Part shown: positions 34,568 to 44,415 of the stretch, one piece after another
Numbering within the stretch: the stretch's first letter is position 1
Layout: each line of letters begins with the position of its first letter
Assembly: GCA_903821605.1 (NCBI GenBank)
Contig: CAIJLZ010000016.1
Span: 19,515-83,514, forward strand
Origin: an uncultured Sphingomonadales bacterium
GTDB lineage: Bacteria > Pseudomonadota > Alphaproteobacteria > Sphingomonadales > Sphingomonadaceae
DNA: 64,000 bases
Direction: 5' to 3'
Translations under genes and position numbers: made by a program
The notes under the pieces: model-generated
Database searches by the model: none
Told to the model about the DNA's origin: nothing
What the model saw: the letters and a program-made list of their open reading frames with translations, nothing else

Positions 34568-34699
34568 AATGTCCTCCCAAGTCGCCTTACAAACGACGGA
34601 GGCCCCCTTACGCCCCATGCTATTACAGTGCCGCCTACATTTTTGGACAGGTATGCCACCACGCGGGGTTAGGGCAGATCGTTTAATGAGGAGAAAATC

Positions 34700-35707
34700 A
34701 TGACAGCAAATCGTTTTTGGCGACTGGAAGCACATCCGCATGGCAATGATTTCAGCGCCGCCTTTGCCTTAAAAAATGAGACAATTCCGTCGATTGAAGA
34801 CGGCGAAGTGCTGATCAAGGTTGATTATCTGTCGATGGATGCAGGCACCCGGATGTGGATCACGCCGCGTACCGATGGCTATCAGCCACCACTCCCGTTG
34901 CAGTCGAAAATGGTCGGACTGTGTCTTGGACGCATCACTTTATCGCGCGCCGAAGGATTTGCGCCCGGCGACTTTGTGCGCTGCTTTGGCCAATGGGCCG
35001 ATTATGCCGTGGTGACACCCGCAACATCCGGCCTCACCAAGCTTGATGAAGACATTGCCGATCTGCGCGAACATTTCGGCACGCTCGGCATGAACGCTTG
35101 GACCGCCTATGCTGGCTTGGTCGACGTTGCGAAGATCCAGCCGGGGGAAACCGTGCTCGTTTCGGCCGCCGCAGGGGCCACCGGGTCGCTGGCGTGCCAG
35201 ATCGCGCGCAATCTGGGCTGTCGCGTCATCGGCATTGCTGGCGGGCCGGAAAAATGCCGCTATCTCGTCGAAGAGCTCGGCTGCGACCGCGCGATTGATT
35301 ATAAGGCCGATGATGTCGAGGCGGAACTCGCCAAGATCGAAGGCGGGATCAACGCCTATTTCGACAATGTCGGCGGACCGATCCTTGATGCGGTGTTGCC
35401 CAATATGGCGCATTATGGCCGCATCGCCATCTGCGGGCTGGTCGCGACCTATGATCAGGAAGGCCCGAGCATCGGCCCGGCCCGCTTTGATCAGATCTTG
35501 ATGCGCCGCCTGACCATCACTGGCTTCTTCATCCCCGACTTTCTCGACCGTTGCACCAGCTATCTGCCGAAATTGCGCCAGTGGATGGAAGAGGGCAAAT
35601 TGGTCGTCCGCTTCGACGAGACCAAGGGATTGGAGCATACGCTCGACGCCTATGCCCGCATGCTGAGTGGTCGCAACATCGGCAAGGTGATCGTCGACAT
35701 CCGGTAA
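34700..35707 (+). CDS. MDR-superfamily NADP-dependent oxidoreductase 1 (zinc-free, curcumin-reductase-like)
   Basis: A 335-residue medium-chain reductase, ATG behind GAGGAG. N-terminal GroES-like domain (VLIKVDYLSMDAGTRMWI), then a Rossmann domain with VLVSAAAGATGSLACQIARN and VIGIAGGPEKC; the catalytic zinc cysteines of alcohol dehydrogenases are absent. Relatives reduce C=C bonds in enones, as in prostaglandin, leukotriene or curcumin reductases. It is divergent from TonB receptor 2 and followed by a paralogue. A double-bond reduction step on a cyclic enone intermediate would fit, but the substrate is unknown. Confidence 0.9.
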   Translation: MTANRFWRLEAHPHGNDFSAAFALKNETIPSIEDGEVLIKVDYLSMDAGTRMWITPRTDGYQPPLPLQSKMVGLCLGRITLSRAEGFAPGDFVRCFGQWADYAVVTPATSGLTKLDEDIADLREHFGTLGMNAWTAYAGLVDVAKIQPGETVLVSAAAGATGSLACQIARNLGCRVIGIAGGPEKCRYLVEELGCDRAIDYKADDVEAELAKIEGGINAYFDNVGGPILDAVLPNMAHYGRIAICGLVATYDQEGPSIGPARFDQILMRRLTITGFFIPDFLDRCTSYLPKLRQWMEEGKLVVRFDETKGLEHTLDAYARMLSGRNIGKVIVDIR

Positions 35708-35797
35708 GGGCTGACGCGAAAGAGAGTTGCACGGTTGATAATGTGCGGCCCATGACCATTCAGACAATCACATGCGATGGGGAGCGATGACTGCGCA

Positions 35798-36799
35798 ATG
35801 ACGAAGATGACACGCCAATGGCTGGTAAACGCCCACCCCCGCGGACGTCCGATGGTGGACGACGATCTGAAACTTGTGACCACCGCGCTGGCCGCCCCGG
35901 CTGACGGCGAAATGCTGCTCAAGACCCTCTGGCTCGGTTTCGACCCGGCGCAAAAGGGCTGGATGGAAAATATCGCCGATTATGTCGCGCCGCTCAACAT
36001 TGGCGATGTGATGCGCGGGATGGCGATCACCGAAGTGATCGAGAGCCACAATGGCCGCTATCCCGTCGGCACGCTGTTAACCGGCATGACCGGGTGGAGC
36101 GAATATGTACTGCATGACGGCGCCGGGCTGGAACTGGTAGATCCCAGCCTTTCCCCCAGCGCGTCGCTGTCGGTCCTCGGCCTGACCGGCATGACCGCAT
36201 GGTGCGGCCTGTTCAAGGTGGGCAAGCCCCTGGCAGGCGATGTGGTGATTGTCTCCGGCGCGGCGGGCGCGACCGGCTCGATCGTTGGTCAGCTCGCAAA
36301 AATCGCGGGCTGCACCACCATCGGCATCGCCGGTGGGTCGGAAAAATGCGCATGGTTGGTGAACGAGGCCGGTTTCGACCATGCCATCGACTATAAGGCC
36401 GGATCGGTGAAGCAACAGCTCCGCGAACTAGCACCAGAGGGTGCCAATGTGGTCTATGACAATGTCGGCGGCGCCATTCTCGACGACATGCTGGCCAACA
36501 TCGCCCATGGCGCGCGGGTCGTGGTGTGTGGCGGCATCAGTCGCTACGAAACCGGCGGCATGCCGGCCGGCCCGCAAAATTATTTCAACCTCATTTTCCG
36601 CCGCGCCCGGATGGAGGGCTTTATCGTCCTTGATTGGGCGAGCGAATGGCCAGCGATCCGCAAGCGTATGGGCAAGCTGATCCAGTCGGGCCAGCTCAAA
36701 TGGCAGGAAGATGTGCAGCACGGCTTCGAAAACGCCCCGGCCACGCTCCAGCGCCTGTTCGTCGGTGCCAATCGCGGCAAGCAGTTGCTCGAACTCTAA
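35798..36799 (+). CDS. MDR-superfamily NADP-dependent oxidoreductase 2
   Basis: From ATG 35798 the protein has 333 residues (MTKMTRQWLVNAHPRGRPMV); ATG 35777 would add seven and has no better ribosome-binding site. The family opening RQWL...PRGRP and the NADP motif VIVSGAAGATGSIVGQLAKI are present, followed by IGIAGGSEKCAWLV. The zinc ligands of classical ADHs are missing. It is a divergent paralogue of the preceding gene, so the two probably reduce related enone substrates. The gene closes the catabolic region; the next gene is housekeeping-like. Confidence 0.9.
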   Translation: MTKMTRQWLVNAHPRGRPMVDDDLKLVTTALAAPADGEMLLKTLWLGFDPAQKGWMENIADYVAPLNIGDVMRGMAITEVIESHNGRYPVGTLLTGMTGWSEYVLHDGAGLELVDPSLSPSASLSVLGLTGMTAWCGLFKVGKPLAGDVVIVSGAAGATGSIVGQLAKIAGCTTIGIAGGSEKCAWLVNEAGFDHAIDYKAGSVKQQLRELAPEGANVVYDNVGGAILDDMLANIAHGARVVVCGGISRYETGGMPAGPQNYFNLIFRRARMEGFIVLDWASEWPAIRKRMGKLIQSGQLKWQEDVQHGFENAPATLQRLFVGANRGKQLLEL

Positions 36800-36869
36800 A
36801 GCCGAGCGCAAGCACACCGGGGCGAAAGGCCCTCTTGCACATCGCGGCCAAGTCGCCAATTTGCATGAC

Positions 36870-39392
36870 ATGACTCGCCTTGATCAACCCATGGTGCGCG
36901 CCGTGCTCGGCCCGACCAACACCGGCAAGACCCATCTTGCGATCGAGCGGCTGTGCGCCCATTCCAGCGGCATGATCGGCTTTCCGCTCCGCCTGTTGGC
37001 GCGCGAGGTCTATGACCGGGTGGTCAAGATCAAGGGCCCGGCCGAAGTCGGGCTGATCACTGGCGAAGAAAAGATCATGCCGCCGGGGGCGCGCTGGTTA
37101 CTCTGCACGGTGGAGTCCATGCCGCTTAGCCGCGACGTGGCGTTTGTCGCGCTGGATGAGGCGCAACTCGGCACTGATCCGGAGCGCGGCCATGTCTTCA
37201 CCGACCGATTGCTCCACGCCCGCGGGCGCGAGGAAACAATGATCCTCGGTTCCGCCAGCCTCAAGCCGGTGATCCGCGCCCTCATCCCCGAGGCGGAGAT
37301 CATCTCCCGCCCGCGTTTTTCGCAATTGACCCATGCCGGGCCGATGAAGCTCTCCCGCCTGCCCGCGCGCTCGGCAGTGGTCGCCTTCTCGGTCGAACAA
37401 GTCTATGCCGTGGCCGAAATGCTGCGCCGGACGCGCGGCGGCGCGGCGGTGGTCATGGGCGCATTATCGCCCCGCACCCGCAATGCGCAGGTCGCGATGT
37501 TTCAGGCCGGTGAGGTCGATTATCTTGTCGCGACCGACGCCATCGGCATGGGTCTCAACATGGATGTGGCGCACATCGCCTTTGCCAGCCTGTCGAAATT
37601 CGATGGTCGCCGCCAACGCCGCCTGACCGTGGCCGAAATGGCCCAGATTGCGGGCCGTGCCGGGCGGCATCAACGCGATGGCAGCTTCGGCGTGCTGGGC
37701 GGCCTTGGCGATGGGCTGGAACTCACCGCGCCCGAGATCGACCGCATCGAGAACCATCGATTCCCGCCGCTTGATCATCTGCTATGGCGCCATGCTGAAC
37801 CCGATTTCAGCTCGCTCGATGCGCTGATTGCCTCGCTGGAAGCGGCGCCTGACGACGCCATGCTGCGCGCGGCACCCGAAGCAGTTGATCTCGGCGTGCT
37901 GCGCCTGCTCGCCGACCATGCCGATATTCGCGACAAGGCCAAGGGGGCACGGGCGGTGGCGTTGCTGTGGGAATTGTGCGGCCTGCCCGATTTCCGCAAG
38001 GTCGGCACCGCCTATCATGCGCAACTCGTCCAGCAACTGTTCCTGCAACGCTTATCCGGCCCGATCTCAGACGACTGGTTCGGGCGCGAACTCGCCCGGC
38101 TTGATCAGGTTGGCGGCGATGTCGATAAGCTAGGGCAACGCCTCGCCGGGGTGCGCACCCTCGCCTATATCGCGCAACGGCCCGACTGGCTCGCCATGCC
38201 CGGCCAATGGGCGATCCGCACTATGGCGTTGGAGGAACGGCTGTCCGATGCGCTGCATCAACGGTTGATCGAGCGCTTTGTCGATCGTCGCACGATGGTG
38301 TTGATGCGCTCGGTCGGGCGTGACCGGCATTTGCTGGATGTGCAGGTCGGCCATGACGGCACCGTCACGGTCGAGGACGAAATGATCGGCCATCTGGCGG
38401 GTTTCCGCTTTACGGTGGATGGCGATGCGCGACGTGGCGACCGCAAGATGTTGCTCGCCGCTGCCGAACATCATTTGCCGCGCGAACTCGAACGCCGCGC
38501 CCGCGCGCTTGCCGACGCGGGGGACGAGCAGTTTACGCTGGCGAATATCGCGGGCCAACCCATCACCTTGTTGTGGCAAGGTCAGGATGTGGCGCGTTTT
38601 CGCCCCGGCAAGGATTTGTTGCACCCGATGCTACACCCCGACCCGGCCATCGCGGCCCTGCCCGTGGCGCTGCGCAAGGCGGTGACGGCGCGGCTACAAG
38701 ACTGGGTCCAAATGCGGGTCACAAGCCAGCTTCGGCCCTTGCTGCGCCTGACCGAGCTTGCCGCCGGTGACAAGGCATCGCCCGCGCTGCGCGGCGTGGT
38801 CGCGCAACTGCTGGCCCATGGCGGGACCATGGCCCGCACCGAACTGGAAGCCGCGCTGAACGGCCTCAGCCGTGAAGATCGTCACCAGTTGCGGCGGCTG
38901 GGGCTGGTGATTGGCGCGCTGGATATTTTCCATCCGCTGCTCTTGAAACCACAAGCGGCGGCATGGCGGGTGGCGCTGCACGCGATACGGGATGATCACC
39001 ACATGCCGCCCCTGCCCATGCCCGGCATCGGCCTGCTCGACCAGCCCAGCCCGATGCTGGCATCCGCAGCGACCATCGCGGGTTATCGCCGTTTCGGCGA
39101 CCAGATGCTGCGGATCGATTTGGTCGAGCGGATTGCGCGGGCGGTGCATGACGCGCGCGGGGCGTCACGCGATCTTGTCCCCGACATGGCCTTCGCCACG
39201 TCGATCGGGATCGGGACAGCAACCTTTACTCGGATCATGCGTGCCCTGGGTTTTGTCCCGGTCGAAAAGGCGACCCAGCCCGCATGGCGCTGGCGCGGTC
39301 GGCCCAAACGGGTGGAAAAGGCGATCCCCGTCAACCCCGCTTTCGCCGCACTGGCAGAATGGCGCAATAGTGGTAAAACGCCCCGATCATGA
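36870..39392 (+). CDS. SUV3-like DExH RNA/DNA helicase
   Basis: From ATG 36870 the protein has 840 residues; no strong ribosome-binding site is visible, and ATG 36891 is an alternative. The Walker A motif is LGPTNTGKTH (about residues 13-22), the Walker B segment is VALDEAQLG, and helicase C-terminal motifs include YLVATDAIGMGLNMDV and QIAGRAGRHQRDG. This is the organisation of the SUPV3L1/SUV3 mitochondrial RNA helicase family, common in alphaproteobacteria. It would unwind RNA in turnover or maturation. The 3' end overlaps the GMC oxidoreductase gene by ATGA. Confidence 0.85.
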   Translation: MTRLDQPMVRAVLGPTNTGKTHLAIERLCAHSSGMIGFPLRLLAREVYDRVVKIKGPAEVGLITGEEKIMPPGARWLLCTVESMPLSRDVAFVALDEAQLGTDPERGHVFTDRLLHARGREETMILGSASLKPVIRALIPEAEIISRPRFSQLTHAGPMKLSRLPARSAVVAFSVEQVYAVAEMLRRTRGGAAVVMGALSPRTRNAQVAMFQAGEVDYLVATDAIGMGLNMDVAHIAFASLSKFDGRRQRRLTVAEMAQIAGRAGRHQRDGSFGVLGGLGDGLELTAPEIDRIENHRFPPLDHLLWRHAEPDFSSLDALIASLEAAPDDAMLRAAPEAVDLGVLRLLADHADIRDKAKGARAVALLWELCGLPDFRKVGTAYHAQLVQQLFLQRLSGPISDDWFGRELARLDQVGGDVDKLGQRLAGVRTLAYIAQRPDWLAMPGQWAIRTMALEERLSDALHQRLIERFVDRRTMVLMRSVGRDRHLLDVQVGHDGTVTVEDEMIGHLAGFRFTVDGDARRGDRKMLLAAAEHHLPRELERRARALADAGDEQFTLANIAGQPITLLWQGQDVARFRPGKDLLHPMLHPDPAIAALPVALRKAVTARLQDWVQMRVTSQLRPLLRLTELAAGDKASPALRGVVAQLLAHGGTMARTELEAALNGLSREDRHQLRRLGLVIGALDIFHPLLLKPQAAAWRVALHAIRDDHHMPPLPMPGIGLLDQPSPMLASAATIAGYRRFGDQMLRIDLVERIARAVHDARGASRDLVPDMAFATSIGIGTATFTRIMRALGFVPVEKATQPAWRWRGRPKRVEKAIPVNPAFAALAEWRNSGKTPRS

Positions 39393-41011
39393 CGGATTTC
39401 GGCAGCTTTGATTATATCATCGTCGGTGGCGGCGCGGCAGGCTGCCTGCTCGCGAACCGGCTTTCCGCCGATCCCGATATCTCGGTTTTACTGCTTGAAG
39501 CAGGCGCGGATCAACGCTGGATCTGGACGAAAATCCCGCTCGGCTATGTTTATTGCATCAACAATCCGCGCACCGACTGGTGCTATCAGACCGAGGCCGA
39601 GCCGGGCCTGAACGGTCGTTCGATCATCTATGCGCGCGGCAAGGGATTGGGCGGCTGCACGCTGATCAATGGCATGCTCTATCTTCGCGGTCAGGCGCGT
39701 GATTATGACCAATGGGCCGAACTCACCGGCGACAATGGCTGGAATTGGGATGCGGTCAAACCGCTGTTCTTGAACATGGAAGATCATCGCGACGGCCCCA
39801 GCGCGCATCACGGCGCAGGCGGCGCATGGCGCGTCGAACATCAACGCCTGCGCTGGGATATTCTCGACCGCTTTGCCGAGGCGGCGATGCAGGCTGGCAT
39901 TGCGGCCACCGATGATTTCAATCGTGGCGACAATGCGGGCGTTGGCCTGTTCCATGTCAACCAGCGGCACGGCGTGCGCGTCTCCAGCGCGAGCGCCTTT
40001 CTCGACCCGGTGCGCCATCGGCCCAATCTGCGGATCGTGACCGGCGCGCTCTCCGACCGGCTGGTGATGAAGGGGCGCAAGGTCACGGGCGTAAGCTTTC
40101 AGATGGGCGACAAGTCCTACACCGCCACGGCCCGGATCGAGACGATCCTGAGCGCGGGCGCCATCGGTTCGCCTGCGATCTTGCAACGCTCCGGCATCGG
40201 CGATGCGGCGCTGCTGCAATCGCTCGGGATCAAGGTCAATCACGCCCTTGCCGGGGTGGGCCAGAATTTGCAGGACCATCTCCAACTCCGCAGCATCTAT
40301 CAGGTCAAGGGCGTCACGACCTTGAACCGGCAGGTGCGCAGCCTGTGGGGCAAGGCGATGATGGGCCTCAACTATGCGCTATTCCGCAGCGGACCATTGA
40401 GCATGGCCCCGAGCCAACTTGGGGCATTTGCCAAGTCGGACCCATCGGTGCCGACCCCTGATCTGGAATATCATGTACAGCCGCTATCGCTCGAAAAATT
40501 CGGTGACCCGCTGCATGATTTCCCCGCCTTCACCGCCAGCATCTGCGACCTGCGGCCTCAATCTCGCGGCCATATCGCTATCCGCGACGCCAATCCGGCA
40601 AGCGCGCCACGCATTGCGCCCCAATATCTCAGCCATGAAGCGGATCGCGTCAAGGCGGCCAAGGCGCTGCGCCTGACCCGAACAATCGTGTCCCAACCCG
40701 CGCTCGCACCTTATGCGCCGCTCGAATATCTTCCCGGTCCCGATTTTACCACCGACGAACAACTCGCCGAAGCGGCGGGCCGGGTCGGCACCACCATCTT
40801 CCACCCGGTCGGCACCTGCAAAATGGGCCGCGCGGACGATCCGATGGCGGTCACAGATGCGGCGCTGCGCGTGCGTGGGCTGGAAGGGCTGCGCGTCGTG
40901 GATGCCTCAATCATGCCGCGTATTACCTCGGGCAATACCAGCAGCCCGACCTTGATGATTGCCGAACGCGCCGCCGACCTGATCCGCGCCACCCGCCGGG
41001 CGCACCACTGA
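39389..41011 (+). CDS. GMC-family FAD oxidoreductase (choline/alcohol dehydrogenase-like)
   Basis: A 540-residue GMC oxidoreductase. The FAD motif DYIIVGGGAAGCLLANRLS is at the N-terminus, GLGGCTLINGMLYLRG is the FAD attachment/lid segment, and the active-site His and Asn are in TIFHPVGTCKMG and SGNTSSPTLMIAE. Such enzymes oxidise primary or secondary alcohols and pass electrons to the respiratory chain or oxygen. It overlaps the helicase gene by four bases, which is an unusual functional pairing. The substrate is unknown; relatives act on choline, polyethylene glycol, terpene alcohols or sugars. Confidence 0.92.
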   Translation: MTDFGSFDYIIVGGGAAGCLLANRLSADPDISVLLLEAGADQRWIWTKIPLGYVYCINNPRTDWCYQTEAEPGLNGRSIIYARGKGLGGCTLINGMLYLRGQARDYDQWAELTGDNGWNWDAVKPLFLNMEDHRDGPSAHHGAGGAWRVEHQRLRWDILDRFAEAAMQAGIAATDDFNRGDNAGVGLFHVNQRHGVRVSSASAFLDPVRHRPNLRIVTGALSDRLVMKGRKVTGVSFQMGDKSYTATARIETILSAGAIGSPAILQRSGIGDAALLQSLGIKVNHALAGVGQNLQDHLQLRSIYQVKGVTTLNRQVRSLWGKAMMGLNYALFRSGPLSMAPSQLGAFAKSDPSVPTPDLEYHVQPLSLEKFGDPLHDFPAFTASICDLRPQSRGHIAIRDANPASAPRIAPQYLSHEADRVKAAKALRLTRTIVSQPALAPYAPLEYLPGPDFTTDEQLAEAAGRVGTTIFHPVGTCKMGRADDPMAVTDAALRVRGLEGLRVVDASIMPRITSGNTSSPTLMIAERAADLIRATRRAHH

Positions 41012-41202
41012 CCGACACCAGAGGGATCAAGCGAGCGGACTAAATTCATGCCGAAATGAATAAATGATCAATTCATATTGGTTTATGATCTATTTACACA
41101 TTAACCTTTCGATAACCCGATCTACCCTATCCGACGGGTCACACAACGGCGCCGAAACAATAAGGCACAGCTTGTTGTTTGAACGCACGGAAAGGGAACA
41201 AC

Positions 41203-41367
41203 ATGCAGTTCATTCGTCATCTTCTGAACAATAACAAGGCGGCGACGGCCATTGAATATGGTCTGATCTGCGCCCTGATCTCGGTCGCGGCCATCAGTGC
41301 GATGGGCAGCATCGGCAATAATCTAACCACCACCTTCAACAATGTGTCGACGCAGTTGGCGCAGTAA
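41203..41367 (+). CDS. Flp-type pilin (orphan)
   Basis: A 54-residue prepilin, ATG 41203 with AAAGGGAA upstream. A short positively charged leader (MQFIRHLLNNNKAA) is followed by TAIEYGLICALISVAAISAM, the Flp/Fap pilin hydrophobic segment with the conserved Glu-Tyr after the prepilin cleavage site. Flp pilins polymerise into tad/Flp pili for attachment. No tad assembly genes (tadA, tadV, rcpA) are near; they must be elsewhere if the gene is functional. It is monocistronic and ends in a strong terminator. Confidence 0.9.
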   Translation: MQFIRHLLNNNKAATAIEYGLICALISVAAISAMGSIGNNLTTTFNNVSTQLAQ

Positions 41368-41466
41368 ATACGCCACTTTCCTGATCGGCACCCCGTCAGC
41401 GCCGCCAGGAAAGATATGATCCGGCCGATGGCCGGCAAGACCTCCCCATTTCTCTCCCCCCATCTC

Positions 41467-41503
41467 AGAGGAGAGCGCCACCCGGCGCTCTCCTCTTTTT
41501 TAT
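41467..41503 (+). terminator. Terminator after the Flp pilin gene
   Basis: AGAGGAGAGCGCC pairs with GGCGCTCTCCTCT around ACCC and is followed by TTTTTT. It is about 100 bases past the stop codon, leaving a long 3' untranslated stretch. Confidence 0.88.
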
Positions 41504-41549
41504 CGGCGCGGCTCGCGGGCCGCACCCTTTTGCGCCCCGGCGTTATATT

Positions 41550-41566
41550 TCTACCTTATAGATAGA
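41550..41566. promoter_or_regulatory. Operator-like inverted repeat, site 1 upstream of sbp
   Basis: TCTA, nine bases, TAGA. It lies 50 bases (about five helical turns) before site 2 and 85 bases before the sbp start. The same half-sites occur in sites 2 and 3. Confidence 0.55.
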
Positions 41567-41595
41567 ATTTATTGGCCCCGGTCAAAATCAACTAT

Positions 41596-41617
41596 TTTGT
41601 CTACCAATATGATAGAC
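41596..41617. promoter_or_regulatory. Operator-like inverted repeat, site 2 upstream of sbp
   Basis: GTCTA, nine bases, TAGAC (41599-41617), preceded by TTT. It lies 34 bases before the sbp ATG, where a repressor would block transcription. The 22-base site agrees with site 3 (45522-45543) at 18 positions. Confidence 0.65.
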
Positions 41618-41650
41618 TCTACCACCGTCACCAACACATGGAGGCGACTC

Positions 41651-42682
41651 ATGATCAACCGCAGAATTCTTCTTTCCGCAGCCGCCTTTGGGCTGCTGGC
41701 CACGCTCGGCGCTTGCTCGGGTGGCGACAAGACGTCCGATGACAGCAAGACGATCGAACTGACCAACGTGTCCTATGATCCGACGCGAGAGCTATACAAG
41801 GCGATCAACGACGCCTTCGCTCAGAAGTGGAAAGCCGAAAATGGCCAGACCGTGACCTTCCAGATGAGCCATGGCGGCTCGGGCAAACAATCGCGCGCGA
41901 TCATCGATGGGCTGGAAGCGGACGTTGCGACCCTCGCACTCGCTTATGATATCGACGCCATTGCCGATAAGGGCAAGCTCCTGCCCGCCAACTGGCAGGC
42001 CTCGCTGCCCGATAACAGCGCGCCTTACACCTCGACCATCGTGTTTCTGGTGCGCAAGGGCAACCCCAAGCACATTACTGATTGGGGCGATCTCGCCAAG
42101 CCGGGCGTGAGCGTCATCACACCCAACCCCAAGACGAGTGGCGGTGCGCGCTGGAATTTCCTCGCCGCATGGGCCTATGGCCGCAAGGCGGGCGGATCGG
42201 ACGCCGCAGCCGAACAATTCGTGTCGAAGCTGTATGGCAATGTGCCGGTGCTTGATAGCGGCGCGCGTGGTTCGACCACGACCTTTGTCGAACGCGGCAT
42301 CGGCGACGTGCTGCTCGCATGGGAAAACGAAGCCTTCCTCGCCGAACAGGAACTGGGCAAGGGGAAGTTCGAAATCGTGGTCCCAAGCATTTCCGTCCTT
42401 GCCGAGCCATCGGTCGCCGTCGTGTCCGAGAATGCGAAGAAGCATGGCACCGAAAAGGTCGCCGACGCCTATCTCCGCTTCCTCTACACCCCAGAAGCCC
42501 AGACGGTTATCGCCCGCAACTTCTATCGTCCCCGTGACCCGCAGGTGGCCGCCCAGTTCAAGGACCAGTTCCCGACGATCAACCTCGTCACCATCGACAA
42601 GGATTTCGGCGGCTGGAAGAAGGCGCAGGCAACCTATTTCGATGATGGCGGCGTGTTCGACCGAATTTACACCAAGAAGTAA
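41651..42682 (+). CDS. sbp: Sulfate ABC transporter substrate-binding protein
   Basis: ATG 41651 behind GGAGGCG gives 343 residues. The N-terminus [20 protein letters not shown] followed by ACSGG is a lipoprotein signal with a lipobox Cys. [20 protein letters not shown] and [20 protein letters not shown] are the sulfate/thiosulfate-binding protein motifs, and [20 protein letters not shown] residues follow. It captures sulfate or thiosulfate in the periplasm for the permease encoded downstream. The first gene of an operon with cysT, cysW and cysA, it is preceded by two copies of the sulfur-operator-like motif. Confidence 0.93.
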   Translation: MINRRILLSAAAFGLLATLGACSGGDKTSDDSKTIELTNVSYDPTRELYKAINDAFAQKWKAENGQTVTFQMSHGGSGKQSRAIIDGLEADVATLALAYDIDAIADKGKLLPANWQASLPDNSAPYTSTIVFLVRKGNPKHITDWGDLAKPGVSVITPNPKTSGGARWNFLAAWAYGRKAGGSDAAAEQFVSKLYGNVPVLDSGARGSTTTFVERGIGDVLLAWENEAFLAEQELGKGKFEIVVPSISVLAEPSVAVVSENAKKHGTEKVADAYLRFLYTPEAQTVIARNFYRPRDPQVAAQFKDQFPTINLVTIDKDFGGWKKAQATYFDDGGVFDRIYTKK

Positions 42683-42724
42683 GTCGCTTTCCCTGTCCTC
42701 ATCTAATCGAGCAGGCCACTGCAG

Positions 42725-43576
42725 ATGACCCTATTTGCCGCATCGCGTGCGGGCTGGCGACAACCATCGGTGCTACCGGGCTTCGGGCTGACCTTCGGGT
42801 TCAGCCTGACCTGGCTCACGTTGATTGTGCTGATCCCCCTCGCCACGATCTTCCTCAAGACCGCTGGCATGGGCTGGTCCGCCTTTTGGGCGGTTGGCTT
42901 TTCCGACCGGGCGCTGGCGGCCTATCGCCTGAGCTTTGGAACGGCGGCGGCAGCAGGGGTGGTCAATGCCCTTTTCGGCTTGCTCGTGGCGTGGGTGCTG
43001 GTGCGTTACCAATTCCCCGGCAAGAAACTGGTCAGCGCCCTGGTCGATTTGCCGTTCGCCCTTCCCACCGCCGTGGCAGGCATCGCGCTGACCGCGCTTT
43101 ACGCCCCCAATGGCTGGATCGGCCAATATCTTGAACCCTTAGGCGTCAAAGTCGCCTTCACGCCGATCGGCATCGTCATTGCGCTGGTGTTCATTGGCCT
43201 ACCCTTTGTCGTGCGCTCGGTCGAACCGGTGCTGGCCGACTTGGGCAAGGATGTGGAAGAAGCGGCCGCGACATTGGGGGCCAGCCGCGCCCAGACCTTC
43301 GTCCGCATCATCCTGCCCGCGATCGGCCCGGCGCTGCTCACCGGTTTCGCCCTCGCCTTTGCGCGCGGGGTTGGCGAATATGGTTCGGTCATTTTCATTT
43401 CCGGCAACATGCCCGGCAAGACCGAGATTGCACCGCTGCTGATTGTCACCCAGTTGGAGCAATATGCCTATGATGGCGCGACCGCGATTGCGACCGTCAT
43501 GATGGTCGCCTCCTTTGCCATCCTGCTCGGCATCAACCTGATTCAGGCATGGTCACGGCGGAGGGCCATGGCATGA
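42725..43576 (+). CDS. cysT: Sulfate ABC transporter permease, CysT (CysU) type
   Basis: A 283-residue membrane protein with about six transmembrane segments (for example [20 protein letters not shown]). The EAA loop that contacts the ATPase is [20 protein letters not shown], followed by [19 protein letters not shown], typical of CysT. It forms the inner-membrane channel with CysW. It starts 42 bases after sbp and overlaps cysW by ATGA. Confidence 0.93.
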   Translation: MTLFAASRAGWRQPSVLPGFGLTFGFSLTWLTLIVLIPLATIFLKTAGMGWSAFWAVGFSDRALAAYRLSFGTAAAAGVVNALFGLLVAWVLVRYQFPGKKLVSALVDLPFALPTAVAGIALTALYAPNGWIGQYLEPLGVKVAFTPIGIVIALVFIGLPFVVRSVEPVLADLGKDVEEAAATLGASRAQTFVRIILPAIGPALLTGFALAFARGVGEYGSVIFISGNMPGKTEIAPLLIVTQLEQYAYDGATAIATVMMVASFAILLGINLIQAWSRRRAMA

Positions 43577-44415
43577 GCCGCGCCGCTGCCGTCACCGAAA
43601 GCCGTCTCGCCCGCGCCCTGTTGATTGGCGGCGCGATGGCGTTCCTTGGCTTCTTCCTGCTGCTGCCGCTACTTGCCGTCTTTTCGGAGGGGCTAAAGCA
43701 GGGCTGGAGCGCCTTTGCCGCCGCTATTGTCGAGCATGACGCACTGGCTGCGATCCGGCTAACGTTGATCATCGCCGTGATCAGCGTGCCGCTGAACGTG
43801 GTTTTCGGCATCGCCGCGAGCTGGGCCATCGCCAAATTCAACTTCAAGGGCAAAAGCCTGTTGATCACACTGATCGATCTGCCCTTCTCGGTTTCACCGG
43901 TGGTCTCGGGCCTGATTTTCGTGCTGCTGTTCGGCGCGCATGGCCTGTTGGGGCCATGGTTGCAGGCGCATGACCTGAAGATCATCTTCGCCGTGCCGGG
44001 GATCGTGCTGGCGACCGTGTTCATCACCTTCCCCTTTGTCGCGCGGGAACTGATCCCGCTGATGATGGAACAGGGCAAGGATGACGAGGAAGCCGCCGTG
44101 TCGCTTGGCGCCAATGGCTGGCAGACCTTCTGGCATGTCACCCTGCCCAATATCCGCTGGGGCCTGCTCTATGGCGTGCTGCTCTGCAATGCGCGGGCAA
44201 TGGGCGAATTTGGCGCGGTCTCCGTCGTATCCGGCCATATTCGCGGCATGACCAACACCATGCCGCTGCATGTGGAGATTCTCTATAACGAATATGATTT
44301 CGTCGGCGCTTTCGCGGTCGCCTCGCTGCTTGCCGTTCTCGCGCTGGTGACGCTGGTCGCCAAGAGCGTGCTCGAATGGCGCTTCGACTATCATCATGGG
44401 GGAGCGGGACATTGA
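43573..44415 (+). CDS. cysW: Sulfate ABC transporter permease, CysW type
   Basis: ATG 43573 overlaps the cysT stop and gives 280 residues. It has six predicted membrane segments ([20 protein letters not shown] first) and the EAA loop [40 protein letters not shown] near the C-terminus is the CysW signature. It pairs with CysT in the sulfate permease. Its stop overlaps the TTG start of cysA. Confidence 0.93.
   Translation: MSRAAAVTESRLARALLIGGAMAFLGFFLLLPLLAVFSEGLKQGWSAFAAAIVEHDALAAIRLTLIIAVISVPLNVVFGIAASWAIAKFNFKGKSLLITLIDLPFSVSPVVSGLIFVLLFGAHGLLGPWLQAHDLKIIFAVPGIVLATVFITFPFVARELIPLMMEQGKDDEEAAVSLGANGWQTFWHVTLPNIRWGLLYGVLLCNARAMGEFGAVSVVSGHIRGMTNTMPLHVEILYNEYDFVGAFAVASLLAVLALVTLVAKSVLEWRFDYHHGGAGH

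Noticed and set aside
32171..34672. Open frame of 833 codons on the plus strand opposite TonB receptor 2
   Set aside because: Same reason: antisense shadow of the receptor, Arg/His-rich composition and no known domain.
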